From the NCBI RefSeq assembly GCF_025698545.1, contig NC_068569.1:21824001-21888000 (forward strand): 64,000 nt of DNA, given 5' to 3'. Both the position numbers and the translations under genes were made by a program. Within the stretch, counting starts at the first letter, position 1. Every line of letters begins with the position of its first letter. Below are positions 37,552-50,700 of the stretch, piece by piece. Source of the stretch: Gossypium raimondii (lineage: Eukaryota > Streptophyta > Magnoliopsida > Malvales > Malvaceae). The notes under the pieces were generated by a model, which searched no databases, was not told where the DNA came from, and saw only the letters and a list, made by a program, of their open reading frames with translations.

Positions 37552-40500
37552 TCAAATAGAATGCAGAGATAACATTCCGTTCATATACTGCTTTCTAACC
37601 TCCTCATACTTTTCATGCAATAGCTTATAGTTTGCAGTAACGTCATCATATGATACCTCATTACAGAACTTCGATTTCACATCCATGAACACCCTTTCGG
37701 CCATCTCTTTGTATTCAACATATACAGCAAATATATCTTTAATCTCTGTTGATCCAACATACCAATCCAAATCCCAATCATGTCCTTCAACACTTTCCCT
37801 CTCTTGGTTCAGATATCCTAACCACTTGATCTGCTGAAATGGGTCTTCATTTCTCTCAATAGCTGCTTCAACACTCTTCAATGCTTCCTGGAACCTCAAT
37901 TCTCGGCTAATTTTGTTGATCAAATAGCTGAAAATGGTTCTTTGGCATTGATCAAGCCAGCTATTCGTGTTTGATTGTGAAGAAGCAGCAGCTACCAAGC
38001 ATGCCTTACGGAAGGCAGGATCAGAATTACCAATTAAACCAATAACTATATGCAGAAGCCTGGTTGACATGACATTTAAAATTCCAGACAATGACTTTAA
38101 CGAAGGATGAGAATGGTGTTGAGTACGGTTCCAACAAAACAGTGCCATGTGCATAAACCCCTCCCACCTGCGTAAATGAAGGAAAGAGTGTATGAGTTCT
38201 AATGTCGTATTATAAAAATTTACAACTGCCAAACCACATAAAACTGAATTCTAATTTAAAGTAAAATAAATCATTATAAAGTAATACAATATGCATATGG
38301 CCAAGCATAGCATAGCATATGTTTCAGCCGGCATCCCCAATTAGGAGCGTCTGGAGTTCCCCTAACCCAAAGAAACAGAAAGTACCAAAAGAGAAATAAA
38401 TTAAAATAGCATCCAAGTAAGATCCGTCATATTGTAGAATTATGGAAAAAAAATTGAACTTAATGAATCCGATCCACTCAAAATCATCATAAGCTCAATC
38501 ATGACAAGATCAAATATACAAGGGATGCCCAGAGACATTGACCAAATAAATTGTCCTAATGTCCCAAGGACAACTATGTCTGAAGTCTAAACTAAATAAT
38601 TTTGTCAACAACATGGGTCATTCCACATGCAATGTTCAACTATCAACTTTTAAATGGTCACCACAATCAATCAAAATCATTTTTAATCTATATAGGAATT
38701 TATATTAAAGAGAAGGAAAAAAGGACTTATTTTCATATTAGCAACAACCACCTATATTTATCATGGAAGTGTATAATTAATTTAGAAACAATGAAAACTG
38801 GAAAAAGAAATGTAAATACAAACATCCTTTATTTTTTTTTCTTGATAGGGGTAGGGGTAGAGGTTGTTCAAAGATCGAACTCATGATTGGTCTAAACTAA
38901 AAACTCGAATACAAGTCCTTTGCCACTACCCATGTGGTTCAGTTGACAAAAGTCCAATTATTAGTACCTGATAAAAACTAGAATTGCTAATCTTGTTAAA
39001 AGTGATGAGGTACCTGCTTTAAAACCGAATTCAAACCTGACCTTAAAATAACTAAAAGAAGGGCGATCAAGTAAAAGAAATAGAACTTTGTCGCAATAGC
39101 TAAGAAGGTATGCAAAAGAAAAATTGAAAAACTCCAAGAATTACCCAATGGTTTTTCATCATAGAAACCTAAGTTCTCCAAATTAAATGATATGGCAAAC
39201 CGATACATACACTCATTTTGACCAAACATATCATCAGTCGTTTTCTATTGCTAAAAGCTTCAATATTGCTTCTTTTGCAGCAAAATGTCCAATCAGAAGG
39301 TAACTATCACCTGGGCACATGTTGCAATCAGTCGCTCATTCAATAAAAAATTAGATCCTTGCCATGTGCACAACAAGAGGAAAACTGAAGACAAGAAACG
39401 GGGACTACCTCACATGCCAACTGTCTAATAAAGGAACCTAATCACCAACAAGCTAATAAATGGTAATTTTTTCAATGAATTACTTCCCATACAAAATTTC
39501 GAAACAGATGAAGAAAAAAAATTTTGGAGTGGTGTGTGGTATATATGTTATAAGATTGTTATTTGAAACATGAGATAAACAAGTTACAAGTGTTGTTCAA
39601 GTTTATATAAAACATGAAAGACCAAAAATTATCTTCGAGGCACATGATTACAATTTGGATGAGACAAGCAGTAAATGAAAATCTCAGCTTCAATTCAGAG
39701 AGTTTAAGTAATAACTCGTCATATCTTAAATGTTAACATTTTTCACTGTTTCTTCCACAAAGTAGACAAACTGCAAAAATTTTCCAAAAACGATAAAAGC
39801 TATAAAACCTGTGTTAACTGAGTAAATTATTACCAGCAAAACTTCATCTACAATTATAAATTATTCCCTCATTCTTTTAACACTCTTTTCTCATGGATAT
39901 GTGGTAATCTCTAAGAAACTACAGCGCAAAAAAATAGAAAACAAAATAAACAATAGTAAAGCAAGAAAGAGAATACATATGGAACCTTTATGAAAATCTA
40001 ACACAACATCATACAAGAAATTAAAGCTCTTAGGCCAAATTATCTGGCAAGCAGCAATAATGCCTATTGCATTTATTATGTATCTGATGATAAAGTGAAT
40101 AATATTTTTCTAGCCAAATCACAATGAAACTAGTGGAGTGAGCTTCAGTCTGTCCTAGAATATACAGATAGCATGTGACACTAATATCATGAGATAATCT
40201 CAGAAACCTAAAATGATTAATCTACATTAAGCAATAAAAAGTGAAGAGGCATTATTATTTAGGATGCAAGGCAAAATGGTTCATGGTAGTGAGCCTATAC
40301 ATTGACTCAACAGAATTTAAGAAACACTTATCCAAAGTTAACTTACTCAAACGGAGGTTCAACCTCAACTCCAAGTGTTAAGTGCAGGGAAAACCCAACA
40401 GATCCATCTTGCTTATCGTAATGTGTACATGCTTCATGAGGACAACCCCTGGGGATATATAGGACATCACCTTCATTAAGAAAAAAGTTATAACAGTCTC

Positions 40501-43131
40501 TTGTATCATCAATGGTTTCATTATTTAGAATGTTACAAGGGTCATATAATCGAGGTAACTGCCCATTTAGCTGAGAAAATATTTTCCACTGCTTAGATCC
40601 AAAAATTTGGCAGATAAATACACAATGGTCATCATAATGACGAGCCAACCCTTGAGAATTAGGTGGAGTTAAGTACATATTGGCACCTGCCGATGGTTGA
40701 CCAAAGATTGAAGCTAACCTGTCTACAATAAGGGCAACCCTTTGAAAGCGGAATTCCATTCCACGTAAAGCTACTGTATAACCATCATTATATGCTTCTT
40801 GACACTTTAACATATCATCTAAACATAAAACATGTGGAGTCTTGACACGGCAAGAATCTGAATTTTCTTGAAAAAAGTGCACTTCTTGTTTAAATTGGTT
40901 ATCTGTTCTTAGAACCCGTATGTCTTGTTCATTGATAAGAGGACATCCCAATTTATTTCTAACCTCCATCAGGAAATTAAGGATGTCTAACTCATCTGAA
41001 TCAATGGGCAAGCAGGAAATTAGATCTTGAAGGATAGAAGAAAGAACCAAAGGGAATGAATCTTTAAAACAAAGAGATTGCATAAAGGATGTGAATATTT
41101 CATCCACCTCCAATGAAGCACTTGAGAACCTTCTTACAACACAAGGTAAGACCTCCCACTGGTTTAATATGAAATGTTTGAAATCATCCTCACTAGACCA
41201 AAATATTCTTCTTTCAACAATATTACTGGACATAAGAGCTGGAAATTGATCAACATTAATGGAAAGCCTAAAAATGCTTTCCGCCAGATCACTGATGGTA
41301 ATATTGCTGAAATATAAGTTCATCCCTTGACCAGCTCCCAAAATATCACTGTTTATCATTTTTTTGTGAGCTTCTCTCCACACTTCTTTCAAAGAGACAG
41401 AAAAACATTCAGATAGTTTGCTCGGGATCTTTCTTAATTGCTCAATGTTGCATGTGTTTATGAGAATGATGGCAGCATTAAGAAGTAAAACTGGGAGTTC
41501 ACCTTTCTGAAAGCCTATCCTGAGAGAAGCAATATTTACATCATCTCCAGTGCTTAAAGAAATCAGTGTTGATGATCCCTGAACCTCAAGGAATGCAAAC
41601 CTGGCAATGATTTAGCACATCAAGTTATAATTTTTAACAAACCTAAGAGCAATATATGCAAATATATATAGCCTATAACATCTTTTCAGGGGGAAAATGA
41701 AGGGACAAATTAATAATTGGAGTCTTCTTCTAACATATTGATAAAACATGCCATTCGAAATATAAATGTGAAACCATAAGGATTTTGGAAAAAGAAGTTA
41801 AATTGCTTTGTAACATTTCCATTCTGCAAGAATAAGAAGAAACTAAGTCCAAACAATGTATGTCTAAAATTTATTTATTATATGTTTTAGTCACTTAAAT
41901 CTTACATTTCAGAGGAAATATAAAAAACACTTTGCTTATTATTGTACTCTTTAAGCGGAAGATACTTATTTTTGTGGCTATATGAGCCATTGCATATGCC
42001 ATTTATTCACTATATCACCCCCCACCATTTTACAGTAAATGTAAAGTGAATAAATACCAAATCAAAGGGCATTGTCCATTTCTATGAATTTAAATAGCTA
42101 ATTCTAATTTCTCAACATCAGAATGAAGTTTTAAGCGAATATCTAACTACATGTTTACCGATTATTATGTGAATAAACTATGCAACTGACTATATGAGTT
42201 TGTTTATGCACAATGGCAATGTAAAACAAGAAAATACATAATTGTGGTTCATGTTTCTTAGTTTCATCATCTATACCATACCATGTATCGTAAAACCCCT
42301 AAACAAAACTAAATATGCACTGCAACCACCCTCAATGGCATTTGTCAATTTATTGTTTTAGTTTATCACCAATATTTCTCTACATATTTGTATCTATCAT
42401 CTAAATGTTCAAAGTATTAAATATAGACAACCACTTACTTTATTTTTCTTTGCTCTTCACGGTAAGTTTGCAGTAGTCTAAACAGTAGTAGCACTAAGTT
42501 TGCAGTGGTCTAAATAGGAGTGATAACATGAATGAGTGATACAAGCAAAGCAAAGTAAATAATTGCAATAAGATTACTCGTTGGGCAATTATAAAAGAAA
42601 GAAAGAAAGAAAGAAAGAAAATACTGACATGAGAGTTTCCAAAGCAGAAAAATGGAGCAACCGTTGTCTTCCCAGACAAGTAGAGCAAATATCCAAAAGG
42701 CCATCGCAGGCAGCCATGGAGACGGCCTTTCGAGAAGTGGGTATCAAAGAAATCAAAGCCTTAAGCGTGTGAAAGTCAGAGACGACCTGGTGATTCACTT
42801 CAAAGGACAGGAGAGAAACCGCCCCAACAAATTGGGCGGTGAGGGTGGCGATGTGAGGGGATTTGGAGCGGAGAAGGAGAGGGCAAAGGGAGAGAATACA
42901 AGTGGCTTCGTGGGGTTGGATTGGATGGGAAAGGAATTTGGTTAAGCAATCCTTCACAACTGTATGAGTATTGGTATTAGTATGAGAGTGAGAGAGAGCG
43001 GCAGCCATTAACAGAGGGAAGGTTAGTGTATTACTCCTGCGATCAGTATTGCCTGTATTGGAATGGGATTGGGACTTTCTTTTGCGGTTTCCATTGTTGT
43101 TGTTCTTCTTAAACTCCTGCAAGTCTTCCAT
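37552..43131 (-). CDS. NO66/MINA53-like JmjC oxygenase (ribosomal oxygenase family)
   Basis: Three exons in minus order, 43131-42629, 41600-40347 and 38167-37552, join in frame to 790 aa. The JmjC cupin shows the iron site His489-x-Asp491 (ARHYDDHCVF) and His556 (IPRGCPHEACTH), 67 residues later, as in NO66/MINA53. The GSKQWKIF segment after HxD and the GDVLYIPRG segment before the second His are family hallmarks. Members are Fe(II)- and 2-oxoglutarate-dependent; animal ones hydroxylate His in ribosomal proteins and have been reported to demethylate histone H3. The N-terminal ~235 residues are helical and leucine-rich, without a motif I recognise, and start with a basic Asn/Lys-rich run (residues 6-20) that may be a nuclear signal. 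The C-terminal part (about 587-790) matches the winged-helix/dimerisation region by position. The start is the first ATG of the open frame. Introns are 2.2 and 1.0 kb. The gene looks intact. Substrate in plants is not shown here. Confidence 0.88.
42597..42620. repeat. GAAA microsatellite in intron 1 of the JmjC gene
   Basis: About six GAAA units (TTTC on the gene strand) lie within 10 bases of the exon 1 splice donor. U-rich tracts just inside donors help donor recognition in plants. Confidence 0.85.
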
Positions 43132-43970
43132 TTCCGCAACTCTATAGTTTCAACTCTCTGTGTATGTGATGTAAATGTTGGCTGGTCGGAAGATTATTCT
43201 TAAATTATAACAATTCAGCTGCTCGCCTTGCTTCGCATCCGCTTGATTTTGGATTCCTTCCGTCATTTATTTGGGTTTTCATTGTTTTTTATTTGGATTA
43301 TTCTCTTTTATTTTGGGGCAATTTAATCTAAATTAATGCTACTGAACTTGGCTAATTTTCTTCGTTGATATTAAACATGTGGCATTGACATCCAAATCAC
43401 CTTACAGAACTTTGGAACTAGTTTTTCAATAAGATTTTGATTTGATTTATTTAATTATTTTTAATTCAACTCCAAATAATTATTCGATTTAAATTTCATT
43501 TAGTTAAACTTAATTCAAAATACTTTCAATTAAGTTATAAGTTAAAATACGATCCATCACTTCTATTTATTCTAATATAGATTTGAATATATTCTAGTTT
43601 TCAATTCATAATAAGTTGGTCACCCACCAAGATTTGAAGGCTTAGTTGAAAAGTGAGAGAGCTTAGTTAAAAGTGACTTATTTTCTAAATGAGCCGAGTT
43701 TTGGGTAAAATTTATTTGGGATAGGCCTGATCGGGCTCGAATTGCCTAAATTGTTTTCATTGTTGTTTGTTGTCATTTTGATATTATTTTGTTGCCATGT
43801 GTTATTTAAGTATAAAAACTTTTTTTTAATATATTTTTAATATATTTATTTTAATGTTTGTGGTATATTTGATGTATTATATTTTTAAAATTTATTTTTA
43901 TACAAAATATAATATAAAAATATTTATATGAACATGCCAAATAAAGTTTAGATTTATGATGGGTTTGGAT
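43132..43970. other. Intergenic DNA, 5' flank of the JmjC gene
   Basis: AT-rich sequence with the promoter of the minus-strand JmjC gene at its left end. I saw no TATA box I would defend. No other gene. Confidence 0.45.
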
Positions 43971-44097
43971 GGGCGATTGGGTGCGGTGTTGTGCATTTAG
44001 TTTACTTTTTGTCTCACGCTACAGTGTTGCTACAGTATCTAATCTCACCGCCACCGCTGTTTTTACACTAAACACACCGTCCATCCAAACTCACCCT
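43971..44097. mobile_element. Short MITE, about 127 bp
   Basis: The left end GGGTTTGGATGGGCG and the reverse complement of the right end GGGTGAGTTTGGATGGACGG form an inverted repeat around a CACGCTACAG...CTACAGTATC core. GC content contrasts with the surroundings. I could not settle the target duplication, so the superfamily (hAT-type suspected) is open. Confidence 0.6.
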
Positions 44098-44769
44098 TAG
44101 TATTTTTTATTTAAGTTAAGTTTAGGTAAAATTTTAAACTCAGCCTAAAAAATAATCTAAAATTTTAGATTAAGCCAGATCAAGTATAATCCTAATTTTC
44201 AGTATAGAGTTGCTACCAATGCCTATTAGGTAGAATCATCAAGTTTTATGGGCAGCACTAAAACTTTATTATCATTTAGAAATTAAATGTGAGTTGACTC
44301 CATACTTAATTGGAGTTTCACATTTGAATATCGAAACATCTCAATGAAAAAATTAAAAAGTATGGGCAGAAGAATGATAATTTGAATGACCCGCCACCTG
44401 GCCTACACAAGTATTAAGAAACCAACTGCACGGAAGCTTGAATGCTTGACAAACATAAACAATGATTTCAAACACAGCCACCATTTATTTATTTACTTCT
44501 TTCTGGATAAATAAGTGAATATTACTTGTCTTCAATTTCATTTTCCTTTTTTGAACCATACTTTGTCTTTCATTTCAAGTAGACTTGGAACAGAAACAGA
44601 TAAAATTAACTTGGATCTACTAGTATTATCATCACTCAATTACAGTTACAGTTTCAATATCAATTAGCATTACAATTTCCATAACAAAAAATAACAATAC
44701 AAGATGAATTTCTAGAAAATTGTAAAAGAAAAATGGCATCGAACAGGTCAGCAGGAAATATCACAAGAG
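44098..44769. other. Intergenic DNA, 3' flank of TAD3
   Basis: AT-rich; the right end probably includes the TAD3 3' UTR. Nothing else supported. Confidence 0.45.
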
Positions 44770-47700
44770 CTATCTTTCTACTGGAAATTCAAGTTCAGGC
44801 ATGACCACTCTGAAAACTGCATAGTGATGATTTAAGCTTTTCTCACCCTGTAACCTATGAACGCTTCCCAATGCCCCAGTTTCAGGATTCGGTAATGCAT
44901 AAAATATGCGCCTAATTCTTTGATGAACAAGAGCCATGGCACACCTTCAAAATGCAAAACCAAATGTCCACGTATCAGATAATGGCATCACTTCCAAAAG
45001 TAAAATGTCAGCAGTATAGGTAAACAAAAAACTTTTCTCTTGCACAAATAATCATTTCCTTCAGCAAAATTTACAGCTCGGATTAAAATTTTATTGATAG
45101 CCGCTAGTTAGCAATGCACCAATCAAAGCCTTAAGATGATTTTAATGATCTAAAGAAGAAATGATCAAAAGGTTTTACCAGCCAAGTTTAACCGAAGAGG
45201 CTCAAGTGGAAGAAATATTTTCCTCCTTAGCTACCATCTTTAGCATAATGACTATTTCAACTTATGTTACTTGGACGTGTGTGCAAATGTTGGCATGCGC
45301 CCAACATGAGGTATGTTCTTCCAAGTTTTTCCATGTATTGGACAGTCCTTGAAAGCTCATATTTCCATAACCATGTCCAAAAATGTGTTACACAATACTT
45401 CAGAAGGGGAAAAAAAGAGTTGGAGCAACATGTATTTCAACTCCTAAGGACGAGTACTCGGTAGAGATTCATCAAAAAGATTATAGCTAAAATTCAGAAG
45501 ACACAATACAGCAAGTAGTTCTTGTTGCTTAACCAACAAGCATGCTCTTGAAGAGAAAAATAGCCTAAAATATAAGGAAAAGCAGACCCCTGATAAAATC
45601 TGTTGTGCTTTTATCCAGACACAAGCAAGCAACCACAAAGCAAATCCCATCCATCAATAGAAATTAACAAGGGTTGGTGTTTGCAATTAAATATTTCTAA
45701 TCTTAATCTCAAATGAGATTAAATTAGCTACATTTAATTTATTCAATTTAAAATTTCTTTGAAATTATTTTATATCAGGTAAAATGTAAAAAGGAAGAGA
45801 GATAAGTTCTGTTAACGACTTACATTGCACAAGGCTCCCAGATAAGATAGATGTCGTAGCCAGTACACAGATACGGCCTTCCTAAGGAGTTTGAACCTTC
45901 AGTATTAGCATCCTGCTCCCCACTATTTTTTACCTAAAACAAAATCATTAGATATGACTTTGGATTTGTCTTGTTATGTAAATCTATATTTCAAATGGTA
46001 TTCTTATGAAAAACTAGTAAAAACAAACCTTTCAAAGAGCAAACTTAACCTACTTCACGTACATTTGACAATTTGCTATTAGTGATCAATAAATTGTTCT
46101 TGTTTAGAAAACCCCAATTGGTATAATTTTTGTTCAAGCCTTAAAGTAAACTGCGAAGAAAAATGAGGAAAAACCATAACATTTGTTTTTGTTTGATAAA
46201 AGAAACCTAGAAAAATCATAACATATATATATATATATATTTGCATGCAGCAAACAGATATTTCACCAGAATTCTAAAACAAAATTAGAGGATATGCCCC
46301 CATCTTAACCTTTGTTTATAAGGATCACCAAGACAGAGGTTCAGAAGTAGAAGAATATTAACTCACATTTTCAAGGTCGACCCTTTGTCTCTTTGCTAGA
46401 GAAACTGAGGAAGAAGAATTACAATCAACTCCATATGACTTCTCATTATGCCCAAAACCAGGGAACAAATGTCTGTCCCTGGCAGCAGAAGCTTCTATAG
46501 CAACAATGGAAGCATGTCGTAATGGGTGACAATAACAAGGACTTGAATGGAATGATTGTTGTGCAAACCACCAAGGGTTTAAACAAGATACTGCCTTGTA
46601 ACATTGTTGGAGATTGTTAGCTGACCCATTTGAAAGGAAAGTTATATCTTTTGCTGTGATGTTCGCATCAACATGAGAAGTGAATCCTTCTAACTGTTTA
46701 AAGTCACAGGTTTCAGTCTTTGCTTTGCTTGTTCCCGTATGCCAAGAGCAGACTTCATCACATGCACTTGCAATTATCTGCCCAACTAATGGATCCACTA
46801 TCATAGCAGCATTGACAATCTGCAGAAAAATGCAGAATTAGACAAGAATAACATACCATCCACAACCAAAAGAAACTAAGGAACGAAACACCACCAAAAA
46901 TGGATTACAAGGAAAAGTGACTGATTTCTACTTGGCCTTACCAATTTAGGTTGTACTGTATGTGGTTTATATTAGGGAAGAGCTCATATGCATAGCTTAT
47001 TCTGCAACATCTGTTGCACTGATTATTGACAATTTGAACTACAGACTTAAGATTTAGAGGTTTCCTTTGAGTTTATCCTTTTTCTTTAGCTTTCTTTGTT
47101 TTCTCAACCTTCTTTCAGTTTTACTATTGACATAGCATTGCCAAGATTGCAATCAACCATGTTAAAATACTAATATTTGAAAAATGATAAATTCATATAA
47201 GTGACAAGGCAGGAACTAAAAGCACTTTAACGAAAGCTATCTCCTCAAAGGTGATTTCATAAGAAGCAATAGACAATTCATTAATAATCACATGCATCGA
47301 ATCTATTTTCTAATAAACTCTTAGGTCTTAGCAGAACAGCACATCATACCAAGAGATTCAACAAAAGCTAAATTGCGCAAAAAAATAAAATCCTACTTAA
47401 AGATACATAATACTAAGGTATAAGTATAACAATTGTAGCCTTTATTAAGTCCTACATCAGCAAAGGCTGAATAGACACCACAATACTACTTCTTTCTGAC
47501 ACTTGTCTTGTTTTACCTTGATACGCAACACAAAGCATTACAAAGACTGTAGCCCCTTGTTTAGGGTGCCAGGCACATTCTAGGTGCTAGAACCTTTATA
47601 TTGCCTAATGCGCAAGGCACAAGAAAAGCATCCACTTGAGTGAGGCCAGGCACAACAAGTATGTGTGCGTTTTATATGATCTCCAGTTTATCCTACAAAG

Positions 47701-50700
47701 ATGCAAACTTTCCTTTCTCTTTTGTTGGTCAACACGCAGGATTTCTTTATAATCCTTTGTCTGCAATTGAATACTCAAAAATGAGAAGGCAGAAAGTTTG
47801 GTATTGTCCCCTTTCTTACTAAAAAAGGTGAAATTAATGAAAATAAAAGAAATTAGATATCATCTATGATCTATCATCTTACAAAAGCATGCGTAGGCTC
47901 ACCACTCACCAAGCATGCATCTGACCAAATAAGACCTAGAAAGGGTCTTCAGGACTTTTGTTGTTTGATGCTAAGGGACAATGCCTAACTTGTAACAACA
48001 TTGGTCTAGTGTTACTAGCAACCTCTGTAGAGTGAAGTGTCATGTCTTGGCCAATGTTGGTAATGAGTGGGGCTTGGGTACAGATTTTACATTCAAACCT
48101 TAGCACAATTCTCTCATATACATAGGCAATTTTAGATTTTATTTATATTTATTAGAATTTCACCTATTTTCCAAGTATTAGGACTGTAGGGTTTTATTTC
48201 CTAGTGTGCATTTTTTTACATTTAGTGTTTAGTCAAAAATGTCCAGGCCATTCAGATTAATATATATTGAGATATTGAGAGTTCAGATATTTTGATATCG
48301 AATTATTGGGACACTTGAGAATTTTAACTAAGATTTCAGATTACTGATTGAGTGTTTTGACTTGACAATACTTGTTCTAGGTCAAGCATCTTATGTTATC
48401 TTGAGGTCCACTTCAACAAACAATCACAGGGTCCTACTATTGTTAGCCTACTTGAAATCACTACAAACTCTTATATTCTAAATTACTTATAGAAGCTATC
48501 CATTGTATAGGTTCTGGAATTGCAAATGGACTGGGATTCAAGTATCCCACACGTATCCTCAAACAATAAAGCTGGTGCATGAGAAAAGAATTGACATAAT
48601 TACCAAATGATCACCAGATTTCGCCAACTCTACTGTAGACTTCATAAAATTGAAAACTGCTTTAGAATCCTCCTCACTAAATCCAGTAATGCCAGGAATA
48701 TTGCTGCAAATGGAACAAAAGGAAGAGAAAAAGTAAGCATACAAGGAACATATTATAGCATGTGGCAGCTGCAAACGACAGACTAAATAATTTTAGCACC
48801 ACGAATAATTAGAACTAAACATTTAAGAATCCAAGCACCATTTCAAACTCTAAAATCCCACCAATTAAAGGTAATGGCCAATATGCAGTTCAAAATATTC
48901 CACCTATAACCGAAGCCGGTACTTGCATAGTGATTATAATCCACTAAAATATCCCTTAGTTTGAATAAGCACACAAACACCATTTCCCATCCTTCTACAT
49001 TTATTTTCTCAGGCAAAGCATTTTATGCGTCAATATATCAAACAAGGAAGGAAACTCAATAAAACACTTTTTAGGCTATTGTTTCACACTATTGAAGCAA
49101 GAGCATATTTTGAGTACTAAATGATATTGCAGTTCACAACATTTAGATCTCAAGGGAGTTCCACTATGTAACAATTGCTATTTTTTTCCTCAAAGATTTG
49201 ACACCATTTTAACTTCTTATTAAAACTCAATAAACAGTTTTAGTCCTAATACTGGAGTTGACTAGTCAATAGCCCAAACTTTAAAGCACACATTTAGACT
49301 ATCGCAGCTTCGTAAGTTATATGACGTGTCTGACAATTGCCTCTTTTCTTTTTTGGTCATCCAACTATCAATTTTTTACTTAATTTGGTCACCCAAGTAA
49401 TCAAGATTGTTTTTTTGGGCCATTTCTGTTAAGTGCTGTTAAATCTCTGATGGAAGGGTGACGTGGCAGTTAAAAATTGGTATAATAACAAATTTAGCCC
49501 TCAAGTTTTACATATTATTTCGATTTAGTCATAATTTTAAATGATTAACCCTCAAAATTTACAAATGGTCTCAATTTGATCCTCAAATTTAAAAGAGTTT
49601 GGTGTACGGTTGTTAATAGCGATTTAGTCGAAGGAAACACAAAGCGAAAGAGTCTTGAGCATAACTGACATTTAGCCTTGTTTGATTCAGCCAACACCAT
49701 TGTTGTTTTTCCCTCTTTTCTATACATAAAAGGGGTTCCTTCTTCCCTTTCATGCTTCCATCTTTTTTGGGGTTCTTCAAAGAAACAACAATCTAAGAAT
49801 AAAAAAAAATGGAGTGGCATGCTTGTCTTGATGAATATGAAAAGCTCGTTATAAGGATGAGTACACCCAGGTTTGTATTCTGTTTGATTTTGATTCTGGG
49901 TTTCAAAGCTTTTTTTTTTACTCATTCAAGCTCCTATTTTGGGCTTTTTTATTTTCATCAGGTTGATAGAGCTAGAAGACATGGAATTTTGTTGAATGCT
50001 GTTCAGGTTTTAACAGATCTGAATCTTTCAATTAAAAAGGCTTATATTTTATCTGATGGACAGTGGTTCATGGATGGTAAGCTGAATTTTTTCATGATAA
50101 AGATTTTGAGGATGAAATTGAAACCATTTGTAAATTTTGAGGGTTGATTTTTTAAAATGACTAAATCGATATAATATGTAACAGTTGAAGGCTAAATTTG
50201 TTATTATACCGATTTTTTAACTGCCACGTCACCCTTCCGTCAGAGATTTAACGGCACTTAACAGAAAGGGACCAAAAAAAACATATCGATTAGTTGGGTG
50301 ACCAAATTAAAAAAATTGATAGTTGGGTGACCAAAAAAGAAAAAAGACACTAGTTGGGTGACCTGTGGTGTAGTTTACCCTATAACTTAAAGACCTTGAA
50401 CCATAAAATTCTACACCTCAAATTTGCAACGGGTCACTAAATGGTTAAATACTTAAACTGAACACCGTTCACTTCTTCACAGTTCATACAATTTCTAAGT
50501 AATGGTTATCAGTTGCATACCCTTTCTCAGCTTCATATCAGTGTTTATAAAATTTATGATTAATGGCTACCAGACTTTAACTCAAAAAACTGTAAACCAA
50601 AAATGTAGGGCTTACTAGGTTGGTGGATGGTATGAGGTTGGCCATAGTTTGCACTGTTCTTCCCACTCTTCCTTTGATAATGCAGCATATTTGTTAACCT

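Noticed and set aside
42510-42704. Minus-strand frames over the GAAA repeat
   Set aside because: Microsatellite translation in an intron plus exon 1 shadow of the JmjC gene.
49545-49925. 126-aa minus-strand frame ending in RPFVNFEG
   Set aside because: It crosses the left inverted arm and the antisense of the ACR fragment; the shared C-terminus with the plus-strand frame is an artefact of the inverted repeats.
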